A stretch of 64,000 nucleotides of DNA from Stenotrophomonas maltophilia. Lineage in GTDB: Bacteria; Pseudomonadota; Gammaproteobacteria; Xanthomonadales; Xanthomonadaceae. The stretch is from NCBI RefSeq assembly GCF_013464915.1, contig NZ_RAVT01000025.1, positions 7,092 to 71,091 of the forward strand, read 5' to 3'. Numbering within the stretch: the first letter of the stretch is position 1; each line of letters starts with the position of its first letter. Below the pieces are notes generated by a model that saw only the letters and a program-made list of their open reading frames with translations, was not told the DNA's origin and searched no databases. This document shows, one piece after another, positions 47,235-55,685 of this stretch. The translations under genes were made by a program, and so were the position numbers.

Positions 47235-47340
47235 ACCTCAGCAATGGCGGTGACTGGCGCGAAACCAAGGCCACCGCTGCGGGAGAGTGGATGCGGCCGG
47301 CGGGACAATCCCACCGGCCGCGCCATTCAACGGGTCAGGC

Positions 47341-48303
47341 TCAGGCCTGGCCTTCGCCTTCCTTCGGAGGGTACTTCAGGCTCAGCACCACGGTGGCGGC
47401 GATGATCACCGCGACCACGCCCAGCGACACCGGGGTCGGGATCTTGAACAGGTCGATGATCATCATCTTGATGCCGATGAAGCCCAGCACCAGTGCCAGG
47501 CCGTACGGCAGCAGGTGGAAGCGGTCGGCCATGCCGGCCAGCAGGAAGAACATCGCGCGCAGGCCCAGCACCGCGAACACGTTGGAGGTGAGCACGATGA
47601 ACGGGTCGGTGGTGATCGCGAAGATCGCCGGGATGCTGTCCACCGCGAAGATCACGTCGGTCACCGCGATCAGGATCAGCACCGCGAACAGCGGGGTGAA
47701 CCAGCGCACGCCATCGCGCTTCACGCTCAGCGCGTTGCCGGCGTAGTCCGGCAGCAGGCGCAGGTGCTTGCGCATCCAGCGCAGCGCCGGGTTGGTTTCC
47801 AGATCAGGCTCCTGGCCGGCGGCGAACCACATCTTCCAGCCGGTGAACAGCAGGAAGGCGCCGAACACGTAGAGCAGCCAATGGAACTGGCTGATCAGCA
47901 CGCTGCCGGCGAAGATCATGATCGTACGCAGCACGATCGCGCCCAGGATGCCGATGATCAGCACCTTCTGGCGCTGCTCTTCCGGCACCGCGAAGTAGCT
48001 CATGATCATCAGGAAGACAAAGATGTTGTCGACCGCCAGCGCCTTCTCGACCAGATAACCGGTCAGGAATTCGAGGCCGACCTTGTTGGCCACCACCTGG
48101 CCGGCGGTCTCATTCAGGTAGTACCAGAGGCCGGCATTGAACAGCAGGGCCAGCGCGACCCAGCCGATCGACCACCACAGGGCCTCCTTGAAGGTGACCT
48201 TGTGCGGTCCACCATGGCGCATCAACACGAGGTCGACCAGCAGGGCGATGACCACCACCGCTGCGAAGCCGCCCCACAACCACACGTTACCGATCGTCTG
48301 CAT
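47341..48303 (-). CDS. TerC family membrane protein (Alx-like), probable manganese exporter
   Basis: A 320-residue inner-membrane protein with about nine helices. TerC-family signatures: the acidic helix EKALAVDNIFVFLMIMSYF and the second one ITDVIFAVDSIPAIFAIT, both holding Asp residues thought to bind metal. The gene is preceded by a yybP-ykoY-type manganese riboswitch, which strongly suggests Mn2+ export or homeostasis, as for E. coli Alx. The ATG at 48303 was chosen because the upstream open frame runs through the riboswitch. Confidence 0.93.
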   Translation of the reverse strand: MQTIGNVWLWGGFAAVVVIALLVDLVLMRHGGPHKVTFKEALWWSIGWVALALLFNAGLWYYLNETAGQVVANKVGLEFLTGYLVEKALAVDNIFVFLMIMSYFAVPEEQRQKVLIIGILGAIVLRTIMIFAGSVLISQFHWLLYVFGAFLLFTGWKMWFAAGQEPDLETNPALRWMRKHLRLLPDYAGNALSVKRDGVRWFTPLFAVLILIAVTDVIFAVDSIPAIFAITTDPFIVLTSNVFAVLGLRAMFFLLAGMADRFHLLPYGLALVLGFIGIKMMIIDLFKIPTPVSLGVVAVIIAATVVLSLKYPPKEGEGQA

Positions 48304-48375
48304 TGGGAATGTCCGTTGGAAAGATGAATGCCAGGCCGGACGGCGAGGATCTGCAACGGAGGATCGGGAGGGGGA

Positions 48376-48503
48376 TCCAGGGACAGAGCTTCGCCAGTAC
48401 GGCGAAGGTCTCGCTCGCAGTCCCAGTCGGCTGGAACTGCCGTTGCACCGGAGCCTGCGGGCTCGAAATGACGGCGACAACGTCTGGGAGCTACTCCCCT
48501 TCT
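48376..48503 (-). promoter_or_regulatory. yybP-ykoY-type manganese riboswitch
   Basis: On the minus strand the leader begins with GGGGAGTAGC (revcomp of 48490-48499), contains GTCATTTCGAG, then a paired stem and GCGAGACCTTCGCC...GGCGAAG. GGGGAGTAGC and GCGAGACCTT are the conserved landmarks of the yybP-ykoY class, which senses Mn2+. It precedes a TerC-family gene, its best-known partner. The 70-nt expression platform to the ATG carries C-rich stretches that could sequester translation signals. The remaining part of this 349-bp gap holds repeat remnants and the rlmI promoter. Confidence 0.85.
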
Positions 48504-48569
48504 GGCGCCGATTCTGCCGTCTGGCCGGGCCGCCGTCAAATGCCGGGTGGCCGGCGTCCCCGCCCTGGT

Positions 48570-48592
48570 GGATGCCAACCTTGGTTGGCATG
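48570..48592 (+). repeat. SMAG-like remnant, GATGCCAACC subtype
   Basis: GGATGCCAACCTTGGTTGGC without the full GTAG head, matching the copy at 46365. Confidence 0.55.
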
Positions 48593-48604
48593 CCGGCCGG
48601 AGGC

Positions 48605-48629
48605 AGAGCCCCTGCGGGGATCTGACCCC
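48605..48629. repeat. Truncated GGGGTCAGATCC-type palindrome
   Basis: AGAGCCCC, TGC loop, GGGGATCTGACCCC: the right arm is complete, while the left arm lacks its outer GGGGTC. It lies just ahead of the rlmI promoter. Confidence 0.65.
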
Positions 48630-48640
48630 GGTGCCCGGTT

Positions 48641-48646
48641 TACAAT
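48641..48646 (+). promoter_or_regulatory. rlmI: -10 hexamer TACAAT upstream of rlmI
   Basis: TACAAT ends exactly 6 nt before the ATG at 48653. An AGGTGG within those 6 nt could be read as a Shine-Dalgarno sequence but is too close to the start and would not be fully transcribed. Confidence 0.55.
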
Positions 48647-48652
48647 AGGTGG

Positions 48653-49822
48653 ATGAATACCCCCCTTCCGATTGTCCGCCTCAAGAATGCGTGGCGTTCC
48701 AGCCACCCGTGGATCTTCCAGAAACTGGTCGAGAAGCCGACCGTCCGGCCCAAGCCCGGTTCCATCGTCGACGTGGTCGGCATCGATGGCGAGTTCATTG
48801 GCCGCGGGTTCTACAACGGGCACTCGCGCATTGCCGTGCGCATCCTCGAAACCGACCAGAACGTACCGGTCGATGCCGGCTGGTTCTCGCGCAAGATCGC
48901 CCAGGCGGTGTCGCTGCGCCGTGAGGTGCTGAAGCTTGACGCGGTGTCCGACGCCTGGCGCGTGGTGCACAGCGAAGGCGACGGCCTGTCCGGCCTGGTG
49001 GTCGACCGCTACGGCGACCTGGTGGTGGTCGAGTTCTTCGCCGCCGGCATGTTCCGCCATCGCGAGTGGATCTATGACGCCCTGCGCGAGCAGTTCCCCG
49101 GTTGCCGCTTCCACAGCTTCGCCGACGAGCACGTGCAGAAGCAGGAGAGTTTCGACTTCCACGGCAACACCACCACCGAAGCGTCGGTGATCACCGAGTA
49201 CGGCATCAAGTTCCGCGCCGACCCGGCCGGTGCGCACAAGACCGGCTTCTTCGCCGACCAGCGCGAGAACCGCGAATGGTTGAGCCAGCAGGTGGAAGGC
49301 AAGAGCGTGCTGGACCTGTGCTGCAACACCGGTGGTTTCGCCGTGTATGCGGCGGCGCGCGGCGCCTCGGACGTGGTCGGCATCGACATCGATGAAGACG
49401 TCATCCAGATCGCCAAGGGCAATTCGCGCCTGAACAACGTGCGTCCGAAGTTCGTCCAGTCCGACATCTTCCCGTGGCTGCGCGATGCCGCCAACCGTGG
49501 CGAGCAGTACGACGTGGTGATCCTGGACCCGGCGAAGATGACCCGCGACCGCGACCAGGTCATCACCGCGCTGAAGAAGTACCTGGACATGAACAAGCTG
49601 GCGCTGGGCGTGGTCAAGCCGGGTGGCCTGTTCGCCACGTTCTCCTGCACCGGCCTGGTGGCCGAGGACCAGTTCCTCGACATGCTGCGCCGCGCGGCCT
49701 ATTTCTCCGGCCGCACCATCCAGATCCTGAAGGTGGCCGGCGCCGGCCCGGACCATCCGTTCATGGCCCACGTGCAGGAATCGCGTTACCTGAAGGCCGT
49801 GTTCTGCCGCGTGGTGGATTGA
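48653..49822 (+). CDS. rlmI: 23S rRNA (cytosine-C5)-methyltransferase RlmI family
   Basis: SAM-dependent methyltransferase of the RlmI group, which modifies 23S rRNA C1962 in E. coli. 389 residues: an N-terminal PUA-type RNA-binding domain (about 5-85), a linker domain, and a Rossmann methyltransferase with SAM motif I VLDLCCNTGGFAVYAA and catalytic motifs VILDPAKMTRDR and FATFSCTGLV holding the target-binding Cys. Predicted leaderless start. The exact target nucleotide is inferred from the family. Confidence 0.9.
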   Translation: MNTPLPIVRLKNAWRSSHPWIFQKLVEKPTVRPKPGSIVDVVGIDGEFIGRGFYNGHSRIAVRILETDQNVPVDAGWFSRKIAQAVSLRREVLKLDAVSDAWRVVHSEGDGLSGLVVDRYGDLVVVEFFAAGMFRHREWIYDALREQFPGCRFHSFADEHVQKQESFDFHGNTTTEASVITEYGIKFRADPAGAHKTGFFADQRENREWLSQQVEGKSVLDLCCNTGGFAVYAAARGASDVVGIDIDEDVIQIAKGNSRLNNVRPKFVQSDIFPWLRDAANRGEQYDVVILDPAKMTRDRDQVITALKKYLDMNKLALGVVKPGGLFATFSCTGLVAEDQFLDMLRRAAYFSGRTIQILKVAGAGPDHPFMAHVQESRYLKAVFCRVVD

Positions 49823-49834
49823 TCCATGGCATCG

Positions 49835-49856
49835 GTGCGGCCGGCCGCCGGCCGGC
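49835..49856. repeat. Degenerate REP-like palindrome
   Basis: GTGCGGCCGGCCGCCGGCCG then GC: the stem of a SMAG-type repeat without its GTAG head, in the convergent gap after rlmI. Confidence 0.5.
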
Positions 49857-49862
49857 AGCACC

Positions 49863-50741
49863 TCATGCCTGTGCGCTGGCCTGCGGGGGCGGCGGCTGAA
49901 GTTGCTGCAGCAGGCCGTTGATCACCCGGGCCCGGCCGCGCACGTGGTAGCCCAGGGTGGTCAGGCCGATGCCGGCGATGACAAGCAGCAGCAATGACCA
50001 GGCGATCGCCATGCCGATGAAGTGCAGTACGCCCATGCGCAGCCAATGGGCATGCAGCCACGCCTGGCTGCGCGCCGAATAGGGAACCCTGGCTTTGGCT
50101 TCAATGCGCGCGCGGATGACATCGGGCACCGCGATACCGATGTCCTCCCCGCGGGCGATGGCCAGGCCCGTGTCGTTCAAGGGGGTGCTGGTTCTGGCAA
50201 GCGAGTGCTGCGCCTGCAGGTAGCCCTGCCATTGCGGGCTCAGCGTGGTGAATCCGGGGCTGTCGATGAGCTTGCCGAGCTGGGTGCTGTCGAGCTTCGT
50301 GCCATCGCCGGCGTCGGCCCGGCTGAAGTCGGGACTGACGATTCCGTTGCCTGCCATCAGGACGACCAGCATGGAGCCGCCGATCACGAACGAGAAGGTG
50401 AAGTGGCGCACGCCGCGATTGAGCAGCACCCTGCGCAGGCCGAACCCCATCCAGACCAGCATGCCGCCAGCGAAGCACAGGCTGGCAGACAGCAGCAGGA
50501 CGATTGTGGACGGGTCATTGCCGTAGCCGGCCGGAACGTGCGCCGAGGGCGGGCTACCGGTCAGGCCCTGCAGGAAGATCATGGACAACAGCGCAGTGGC
50601 CGGCAGCACCGCGAAACAGGCCAGGCCCAGGCTGCGTGCGAACGAACCCCGGCGATACAGCGCGCGCAGGCCGGAAACCGCTTCGACCCGCTGCTGCAGC
50701 TCTGCTGGCACCTTCAGTGGATCGGGCCGGGACGTGATCAT
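49863..50741 (-). CDS. Multi-pass membrane protein, unknown
   Basis: Not recognised. 292 residues with four hydrophobic segments: about 36-58 (SLGLACFAVLPATALLSMIFL), 80-103, 115-133 and 236-262. Between the third and fourth lies a ~100-residue soluble loop. Both ends are cytoplasmic-like (basic N-terminus, Pro/Gln tail). Its start overlaps the previous gene's stop by 4 nt, so the two products are probably made together and may form a complex. Confidence 0.75.
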   Translation of the reverse strand: MITSRPDPLKVPAELQQRVEAVSGLRALYRRGSFARSLGLACFAVLPATALLSMIFLQGLTGSPPSAHVPAGYGNDPSTIVLLLSASLCFAGGMLVWMGFGLRRVLLNRGVRHFTFSFVIGGSMLVVLMAGNGIVSPDFSRADAGDGTKLDSTQLGKLIDSPGFTTLSPQWQGYLQAQHSLARTSTPLNDTGLAIARGEDIGIAVPDVIRARIEAKARVPYSARSQAWLHAHWLRMGVLHFIGMAIAWSLLLLVIAGIGLTTLGYHVRGRARVINGLLQQLQPPPPQASAQA

Positions 50742-51553
50742 GCGGGTTCTCCGGAAGTGCGAAGCAGCTGCTGCAGGGCCTGTTTCAGCTGGTCCTGGGC
50801 CTGTGCCGCACGCGCGACCATCTGCGGGCTGGCGTTGTCGCTGTTCTGCAGGGCCTGGATGGTCTGGCGCCAGATCGGCACAAGGATCTGCACGGTCTCG
50901 CAGTAGCGGTCGAGCAGTTCAATGGCGTGGTTGCGTGCCAGCTGCACCTGGATGCGGCTCATCGAGTGGCTGGCCAGCAGCGCGGTCAGATTGGCCACGC
51001 GCCGCTGCAGGCGTTCCACGGGGCGGTCCATCACCAGCGGATCGTCCACGGCGCCATTGTCTGGTGGCAGTTCCTGCAGGAACTGCACCGCCGCATCGAT
51101 GTAGATCTGCAGGCGTGCACCCTGTGCATCATGCTCATCGAGCTGCGCATTCAAGCGGTCGACGCTGCTGCGCACCGCTGCGGCCTGGTGCTCGATCTCG
51201 GACAACACGTCGCCGTTGCCGCCCAGCGCGATGCGCCGGCGAAGCCGCCGCTCGATATCGGCACCGGTGAACCGATCCCACCAGCTGGCACGTTCCAGCA
51301 GAGCGTTGGGGTCGTGTTCGGAGAGGCGGCTGACCAGCTCAGCCAGTGCCTTGGCCAGCGCGTTGGCGCTGCCATCCTGCCAGGCAGGCTCCGCGCTGGC
51401 GTTGGCCAGTTCGGCGGGGCCATAGCGACCGATGTCGATGCGCCCGGCGAACAGGACCGGCAGCACATCGCGCTTGAGCTGTTCGACGCTGAGCGGCGCA
51501 CCCCTGGGCGCAGGGTGAGCGGTAGGAAGGGGGGGCGGGGCGGAATGGGACAT
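50738..51553 (-). CDS. Coiled-coil protein, distantly TelA-like
   Basis: A 271-residue soluble, mostly helical protein with a Pro-rich start. The C-terminal half (QVQLARNHAIELLDRYCETVQILVPIWRQTIQALQN) recalls the LVPIW-type helix of the TelA/toxic-anion-resistance family, but the rest does not clearly match, so this is a weak resemblance. It is followed with a 4-nt overlap by a membrane protein gene. The pair might act as a soluble-membrane complex; no function is assigned. Confidence 0.65.
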   Translation of the reverse strand: MSHSAPPPLPTAHPAPRGAPLSVEQLKRDVLPVLFAGRIDIGRYGPAELANASAEPAWQDGSANALAKALAELVSRLSEHDPNALLERASWWDRFTGADIERRLRRRIALGGNGDVLSEIEHQAAAVRSSVDRLNAQLDEHDAQGARLQIYIDAAVQFLQELPPDNGAVDDPLVMDRPVERLQRRVANLTALLASHSMSRIQVQLARNHAIELLDRYCETVQILVPIWRQTIQALQNSDNASPQMVARAAQAQDQLKQALQQLLRTSGEPA

Positions 51554-51701
51554 CGGAATTCCGTTTCAGGGGCGAGGCAGCCGGTGGGCTGCCGTCATCG
51601 ATAGCGGCTGCCGCCGAGTGTAATGGAGTGCGCAGGGTCACCCGGCACTACCGGAGGTTGTCGACACAGCGCTATGGTCGTGTCCTTCCCATTGCCGGTG
51701 G

Positions 51702-52949
51702 ATGCCCATGCCGTCGTTGCGTCGTCTCTCCCTGCTGCTCGCACTGGCGCTGTGCGCGCCGTTGTCCGCCCATGCCATCGAGTTCAGCGCGCAGGAACTG
51801 GCCCGTGCCAAGGCACTGCAGCAGCGCCTGGTCACCCTCGACAGCCATCTGGATACGCCGGCCAATTTCGGCCGCACCGGTTTCGACATCGAACAGCGCC
51901 ACGACCGCAACGCGCTCTCGCAGGTGGACTATCCGCGCATGGTCGAAGGTGCCCTTGACGGAGGCTTCTGGGCGATCTATACCGACCAGGGCGATCGCAG
52001 CACCGCTGCGCATCTCGCCGAACGCGACCACGGCCTGCAGCGCCTCATGGAAATCCGCGAAATGCTGGCCGCCAATCCCGAGCGCTTCGCACTGGCGCTG
52101 ACCGCCGATGATGCCGCGCGCATCAAGGCCGCCGGCAAGCGCGTGGTCTACATCAGCATGGAAAATGCCAGCCCGCTGGTGGCTGACCCGAGCCTGCTGT
52201 CGTTCTACCATCGCGCCGGCCTGCGCCTGCTCAGCACCGTGCATTTCGCCAACAACGAGTTCGCCGATTCGGCCACCGATCCCAAGGGCGCCGAGTGGAA
52301 GGGCCTGAGCCCGGCCGGCAAGGACCTGGTACGGCAGGCGGTGAAGCTGGGCATCGTGATCGACCAGTCACATGCGTCGGACGCGGTGTTCGACGACCTG
52401 CTGGCGATGATGCCGGTGCCGTTCGTGCTGTCGCACAGCTCGGCCAAGGCGGTCTACGACCACCCGCGCAATCTTGATGACGCGCGGCTGCGCAGGCTGG
52501 CCAAGGCTGGTGGCGTGATCCAGGTGAACGCCTATGGCGGCTACCTGATCGACACCGCGAAGACGCCCGAGCGCAAGCAGGCCGAAGAAGCGCTGAGCAA
52601 GCAGCTGGGCGGCTGGGAAGGGATGGGCATCGAGCAGGGCGTCGCACTGCTGAAGGCCGAGCAGGCGCTGGACCACGAGCACCCGGTGCGCCATGCCAGC
52701 CTGGACGACTTCTTCGCCCACTTCGAGCACATCCTCAAGGTGGTCGGCCCGGAACATGTGGGCATCGGCCTGGATTGGGATGGCGGCGGTGGCCTGACCG
52801 ATCTGCCCGATGTCAGCCAGCTGCCGAAGATCACCGCGTGGCTGCTGCGCAAGGGCTACACCGAGAAGCAGATCGCCGGCATCTGGGGCGGCAACCTGTT
52901 GCGGGTGATGCGCCAGGCGCAGGATTACGCGGCAAAACAGGGCGGGTGA
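51702..52949 (+). CDS. Membrane dipeptidase (peptidase M19 family)
   Basis: A zinc dipeptidase of the renal dipeptidase family acting in the periplasm. 415 residues with a signal peptide (about 1-26, LSAHA-I). Metal ligands of the amidohydrolase barrel: His-x-Asp in LDSHLDTP, Glu in YISMENASP, His in IDQSHASD and LSHSSA, and the Asp in GLDWDGGGG. Bacterial members cleave dipeptides, including D-amino-acid-containing ones, possibly from cell-wall turnover. An ATG two codons in is an alternative start. Confidence 0.93.
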   Translation: MPMPSLRRLSLLLALALCAPLSAHAIEFSAQELARAKALQQRLVTLDSHLDTPANFGRTGFDIEQRHDRNALSQVDYPRMVEGALDGGFWAIYTDQGDRSTAAHLAERDHGLQRLMEIREMLAANPERFALALTADDAARIKAAGKRVVYISMENASPLVADPSLLSFYHRAGLRLLSTVHFANNEFADSATDPKGAEWKGLSPAGKDLVRQAVKLGIVIDQSHASDAVFDDLLAMMPVPFVLSHSSAKAVYDHPRNLDDARLRRLAKAGGVIQVNAYGGYLIDTAKTPERKQAEEALSKQLGGWEGMGIEQGVALLKAEQALDHEHPVRHASLDDFFAHFEHILKVVGPEHVGIGLDWDGGGGLTDLPDVSQLPKITAWLLRKGYTEKQIAGIWGGNLLRVMRQAQDYAAKQGG

Positions 52950-52960
52950 AGCCCCCTGCG

Positions 52961-53031
52961 GTAGTGCCGGCCGCTGGCCGGCAACTCGCATCGTGTTGAT
53001 ACGGGCAATGCCGGCCAGCGGCCGGCACTAC
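52961..53031. repeat. SMAG/REP-like palindrome pair
   Basis: Forward copy 52961-52982 and reverse copy 53010-53031, 27-bp spacer, in the convergent gap between the dipeptidase and permease genes. The paired arms may act as a bidirectional terminator. Confidence 0.85.
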
Positions 53032-53042
53032 CGGTGATCGGT

Positions 53043-54470
53043 TTATTTCGCGATCAACGCGTGGCGGCGGCTGTACAGGAAGTACAGCACCAGGCCGACC
53101 ACGTTCCACAGCAGGAAGTACAGCTGGGTGCTGTGCGGCAGGCTGAGGAACAGGTAGATGCAGCCCAGCGCGGCCAGCGGGCCGACCACGAAGGCCAGCG
53201 GCGTACGGAACGTGCGCTCGCGGTTCGGCTCGCGCAGGCGCAGCACCACCAGGCAGATGCCCACGGCAGTGAACGCGGCCAGGGTACCGGCATTGGCCAG
53301 CGCCGCGATCTCGTCCAGGCGCGCCACACCGGCCAGCGCCGACACCACCACCGCGGTGAACAGTGTGGTCGCCACCGGCGTGCCGGTGCGTGCGTTGACC
53401 TTGGACAGGCCACGCGGCAGCAGGCCATCGCGGCTCATCACGAAGAAGATGCGGCTCTGGCCGTACAGGAAGGCCAGCAGCACCGTCGGCAGCGCGATGA
53501 TCGCGATCACGCCGATCACCATCGCCGCGGTCGGATGGCCCAGCTGGCGCATGATCAGGGCCAGCGGCTCGGCGCTGTGTCCGAACACGGCGTAGCTCAT
53601 CGCACCCACGGCGGCCAGCGCCACCAGCACGTAGACGATGGTGCAGCCGATCATCGAACCGATGATGCCGATCGACAGGTCGCGGCCCGGGTTCTTGGTT
53701 TCCTCGGCGGCGGTGGAGATCGCATCGAAGCCGTAGAAGGCGAAGAAGATGATCGCCGCTGCCGCCATCACGCCATGCTCGACGCCATCGGGGCCCATCG
53801 ACTTGGCGAAGCCATACGGCATGAACGGCTGCAGGTTGGCGCTGTCGAAGGCGGGCAGGGCCACCGCCACGAAGATGGCCAGCGCGATCAGCTTGAACAC
53901 CACCAGGATGGCGTTGAGCGTGGCGCTTTCCTTGGTGCCGGCCATCAGCATGCCGGCCACCAGCCAGGTGATGATGATCGCCGGCAGGTTGATCATGCCG
54001 CCTTCCACGTGCGGGCCGGCTGCCAGCCAGGCCGGCAGGTGCACGTTCCAGCCGAACTGGGTGTGGACCCATTCGAGGAAGCCGACGAAGTAGCCGGACC
54101 AGCCCACCGCCACCGTACTCACCACCAGCGAGTACTCCAGGATCAGGCTCCAGCCCACCACCCAGGCGAACACCTCGCCCAGCGCACTGTAGCTGTAGGT
54201 GTAGGCGCTGCCGGCGGCCGGCATCATCGTCGACAGCTCGGCGTAGGACAGTGCCGCACAGGCGCAGACCGCACCGGCAATGGCGAAGGAGATCAGCACG
54301 GCCGGGCCGGCCAGGTTGGCACCGACGCCAATCAGCGTGTAGATGCCGGTACCGACGATGGCGCCGATGCCCAGCGCGATCAGGTGCGGCCAGCTGAGCG
54401 TCGGGATCAGACGCCTGCCGGCTTCGTGGACGGTGACGGAATCTAGGGACTTGCGCCGGAACAGGGACAT
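53043..54470 (-). CDS. APC family amino acid permease (cationic amino acid transporter type)
   Basis: A proton-coupled amino acid importer with 475 residues and 12 or more membrane helices. APC signatures are clear: LIALGIGAIVGTGIYTLIGVGA in helix 1, FAIAGAVCACAALSYAELSTMMP in helix 2, FFAFYGFDAISTAAEETKNPGRDLSIGI in helix 6. The pattern fits the YfnA/CAT group, which carries branched-chain or cationic amino acids. The ATG at 54470 follows GAGG; the longer open frame upstream does not read as protein. It is a single gene. Confidence 0.92.
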   Translation of the reverse strand: MSLFRRKSLDSVTVHEAGRRLIPTLSWPHLIALGIGAIVGTGIYTLIGVGANLAGPAVLISFAIAGAVCACAALSYAELSTMMPAAGSAYTYSYSALGEVFAWVVGWSLILEYSLVVSTVAVGWSGYFVGFLEWVHTQFGWNVHLPAWLAAGPHVEGGMINLPAIIITWLVAGMLMAGTKESATLNAILVVFKLIALAIFVAVALPAFDSANLQPFMPYGFAKSMGPDGVEHGVMAAAAIIFFAFYGFDAISTAAEETKNPGRDLSIGIIGSMIGCTIVYVLVALAAVGAMSYAVFGHSAEPLALIMRQLGHPTAAMVIGVIAIIALPTVLLAFLYGQSRIFFVMSRDGLLPRGLSKVNARTGTPVATTLFTAVVVSALAGVARLDEIAALANAGTLAAFTAVGICLVVLRLREPNRERTFRTPLAFVVGPLAALGCIYLFLSLPHSTQLYFLLWNVVGLVLYFLYSRRHALIAK

Positions 54471-54628
54471 GCAGGCCTCGGAAGGGGTGACTAAGAACGA
54501 CAAGTTCCCGAGTGTGACCGAACGCAGCGCAGCATTACCACTGACGGGGGTCATGCCCGCCCCCACGCGCGCTGCACCGCGACCAGACTGCCGGAATCGG
54601 CATAAAGGGCCGTCGGCCCGGTGCTGCT

Positions 54629-55045
54629 TCAGGGCGTGCTCGGCCAGTGGCAGCCGTCTTCCTGCCAGGCTTCGGGGGAGTCGTGGAAGGTGGTGCTGCG
54701 GCCATCGCGGGCGCGTTCGTAACGCAGATCCAGCACCAGGGCACCCTGCGTGCTCAGCAGGTAGCGGCCGTTGAGGCGCCCGTCGATGCGCTCTTCCCAG
54801 ACGCTGTCGAACTGGTAGGGGCGATCCTCGGCCAGCACCGTGGTTTCCAGCGAAACCCGACGCAGCGGCAGGCGCTCGCGGTGGCCGGCGTAGCGCACGT
54901 CGGACTGGCCGTCCTCCAGCCAGCGCCATTCCAGGTGGATGCTGTCATTGCGACCGCCGCTCAGGCAGCGATGGTCCTGCACGGTGGTGCCAGAGGCGGT
55001 GCCGGCGAGCAGCAGTGCGACCGCGGTTGCCAGCCAGGCCTTCAT
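54629..55045 (-). CDS. Small secreted protein, unknown
   Basis: Not recognised. 138 residues with a signal peptide (MKAWLATAVALLLAGTASG-T). The mature part is beta-rich and charged, with two cysteines (HRCLSG and DGCHWP) that could bridge its ends. It overlaps the stop codon of the upstream exporter gene by 4 nt (ATGA), indicating translational coupling. Confidence 0.75.
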   Translation of the reverse strand: MKAWLATAVALLLAGTASGTTVQDHRCLSGGRNDSIHLEWRWLEDGQSDVRYAGHRERLPLRRVSLETTVLAEDRPYQFDSVWEERIDGRLNGRYLLSTQGALVLDLRYERARDGRSTTFHDSPEAWQEDGCHWPSTP

Positions 55046-55671
55046 CCGTTCAACCCCAACCGGATGCCGAACCCCACCAGGAACAGGCCGGCCACCCGGC
55101 GCAGCGCATCGCTGATGCGCGGATGCTGGATCAGCCGGCGGCGGGCCAGGTTGCCCACGCCGATCAGCATCGAGCAGTAAGCAATGCTGACCACCAGGAT
55201 GATGCCGGCCAGCGCGGCGAAGGTGGCAATGCCCTGGTGCGCCTTCGGATCGATGAACAACGGCAGGAAGGCCATGTAGAACAGGATCGCCTTCGGATTG
55301 AGCAGGCTGACCAGGATGGCCTGCTGGAAATAGCGGCCCGGCTGCATGCGGATCGGGCCGGCGTCAGTGCCCTCGTGCTTCGGCGTGCGCAGCAGGCTGA
55401 TGCCCACCCACACCAGGTAGGCTGCACCCAGGTACTGCACGGCATGGAACACCAGCGGGTTGGCCTTGAGCAGCGCGGCCACGCCGGCCAGCGCCAGCCA
55501 CATCAGGATCTGGTCACCGACCAGCAGGCCGGCCAGTGCCGTGTAGCCACCGCGCACGCCGCCTCGGCCGGTGGCGGTCAGCAGGGTGAAGGTACCGGGG
55601 CCGGGCAGGGCGAGAAACACCAGCACGGCGACCAGAAACGTCCACAGGTCCTGGATGCCCATCCACGGCAT
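55042..55671 (-). CDS. leuE: LysE/RhtB family amino acid exporter, LeuE-like
   Basis: An amino acid exporter of 209 residues with six membrane helices. RhtB/LysE signatures: FLALPGPGTFTLLTATGRGGVRGGYTALAG near the start, NPKAILFYMAFLPLF in the middle and a C-terminal VGFGIRLGL. The wording is closest to E. coli LeuE (leucine export) as I recall it. It lies 14 nt downstream of a LysR regulator on the same strand, which may control it. Confidence 0.85.
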   Translation of the reverse strand: MPWMGIQDLWTFLVAVLVFLALPGPGTFTLLTATGRGGVRGGYTALAGLLVGDQILMWLALAGVAALLKANPLVFHAVQYLGAAYLVWVGISLLRTPKHEGTDAGPIRMQPGRYFQQAILVSLLNPKAILFYMAFLPLFIDPKAHQGIATFAALAGIILVVSIAYCSMLIGVGNLARRRLIQHPRISDALRRVAGLFLVGFGIRLGLNG

Positions 55672-55685
55672 GGCGGTGTTCTCTC

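Noticed and set aside
51600-51700. Possible promoter or attachment site upstream of the dipeptidase gene
   Set aside because: Only a weak TATGGT at variable spacing; nothing distinctive.
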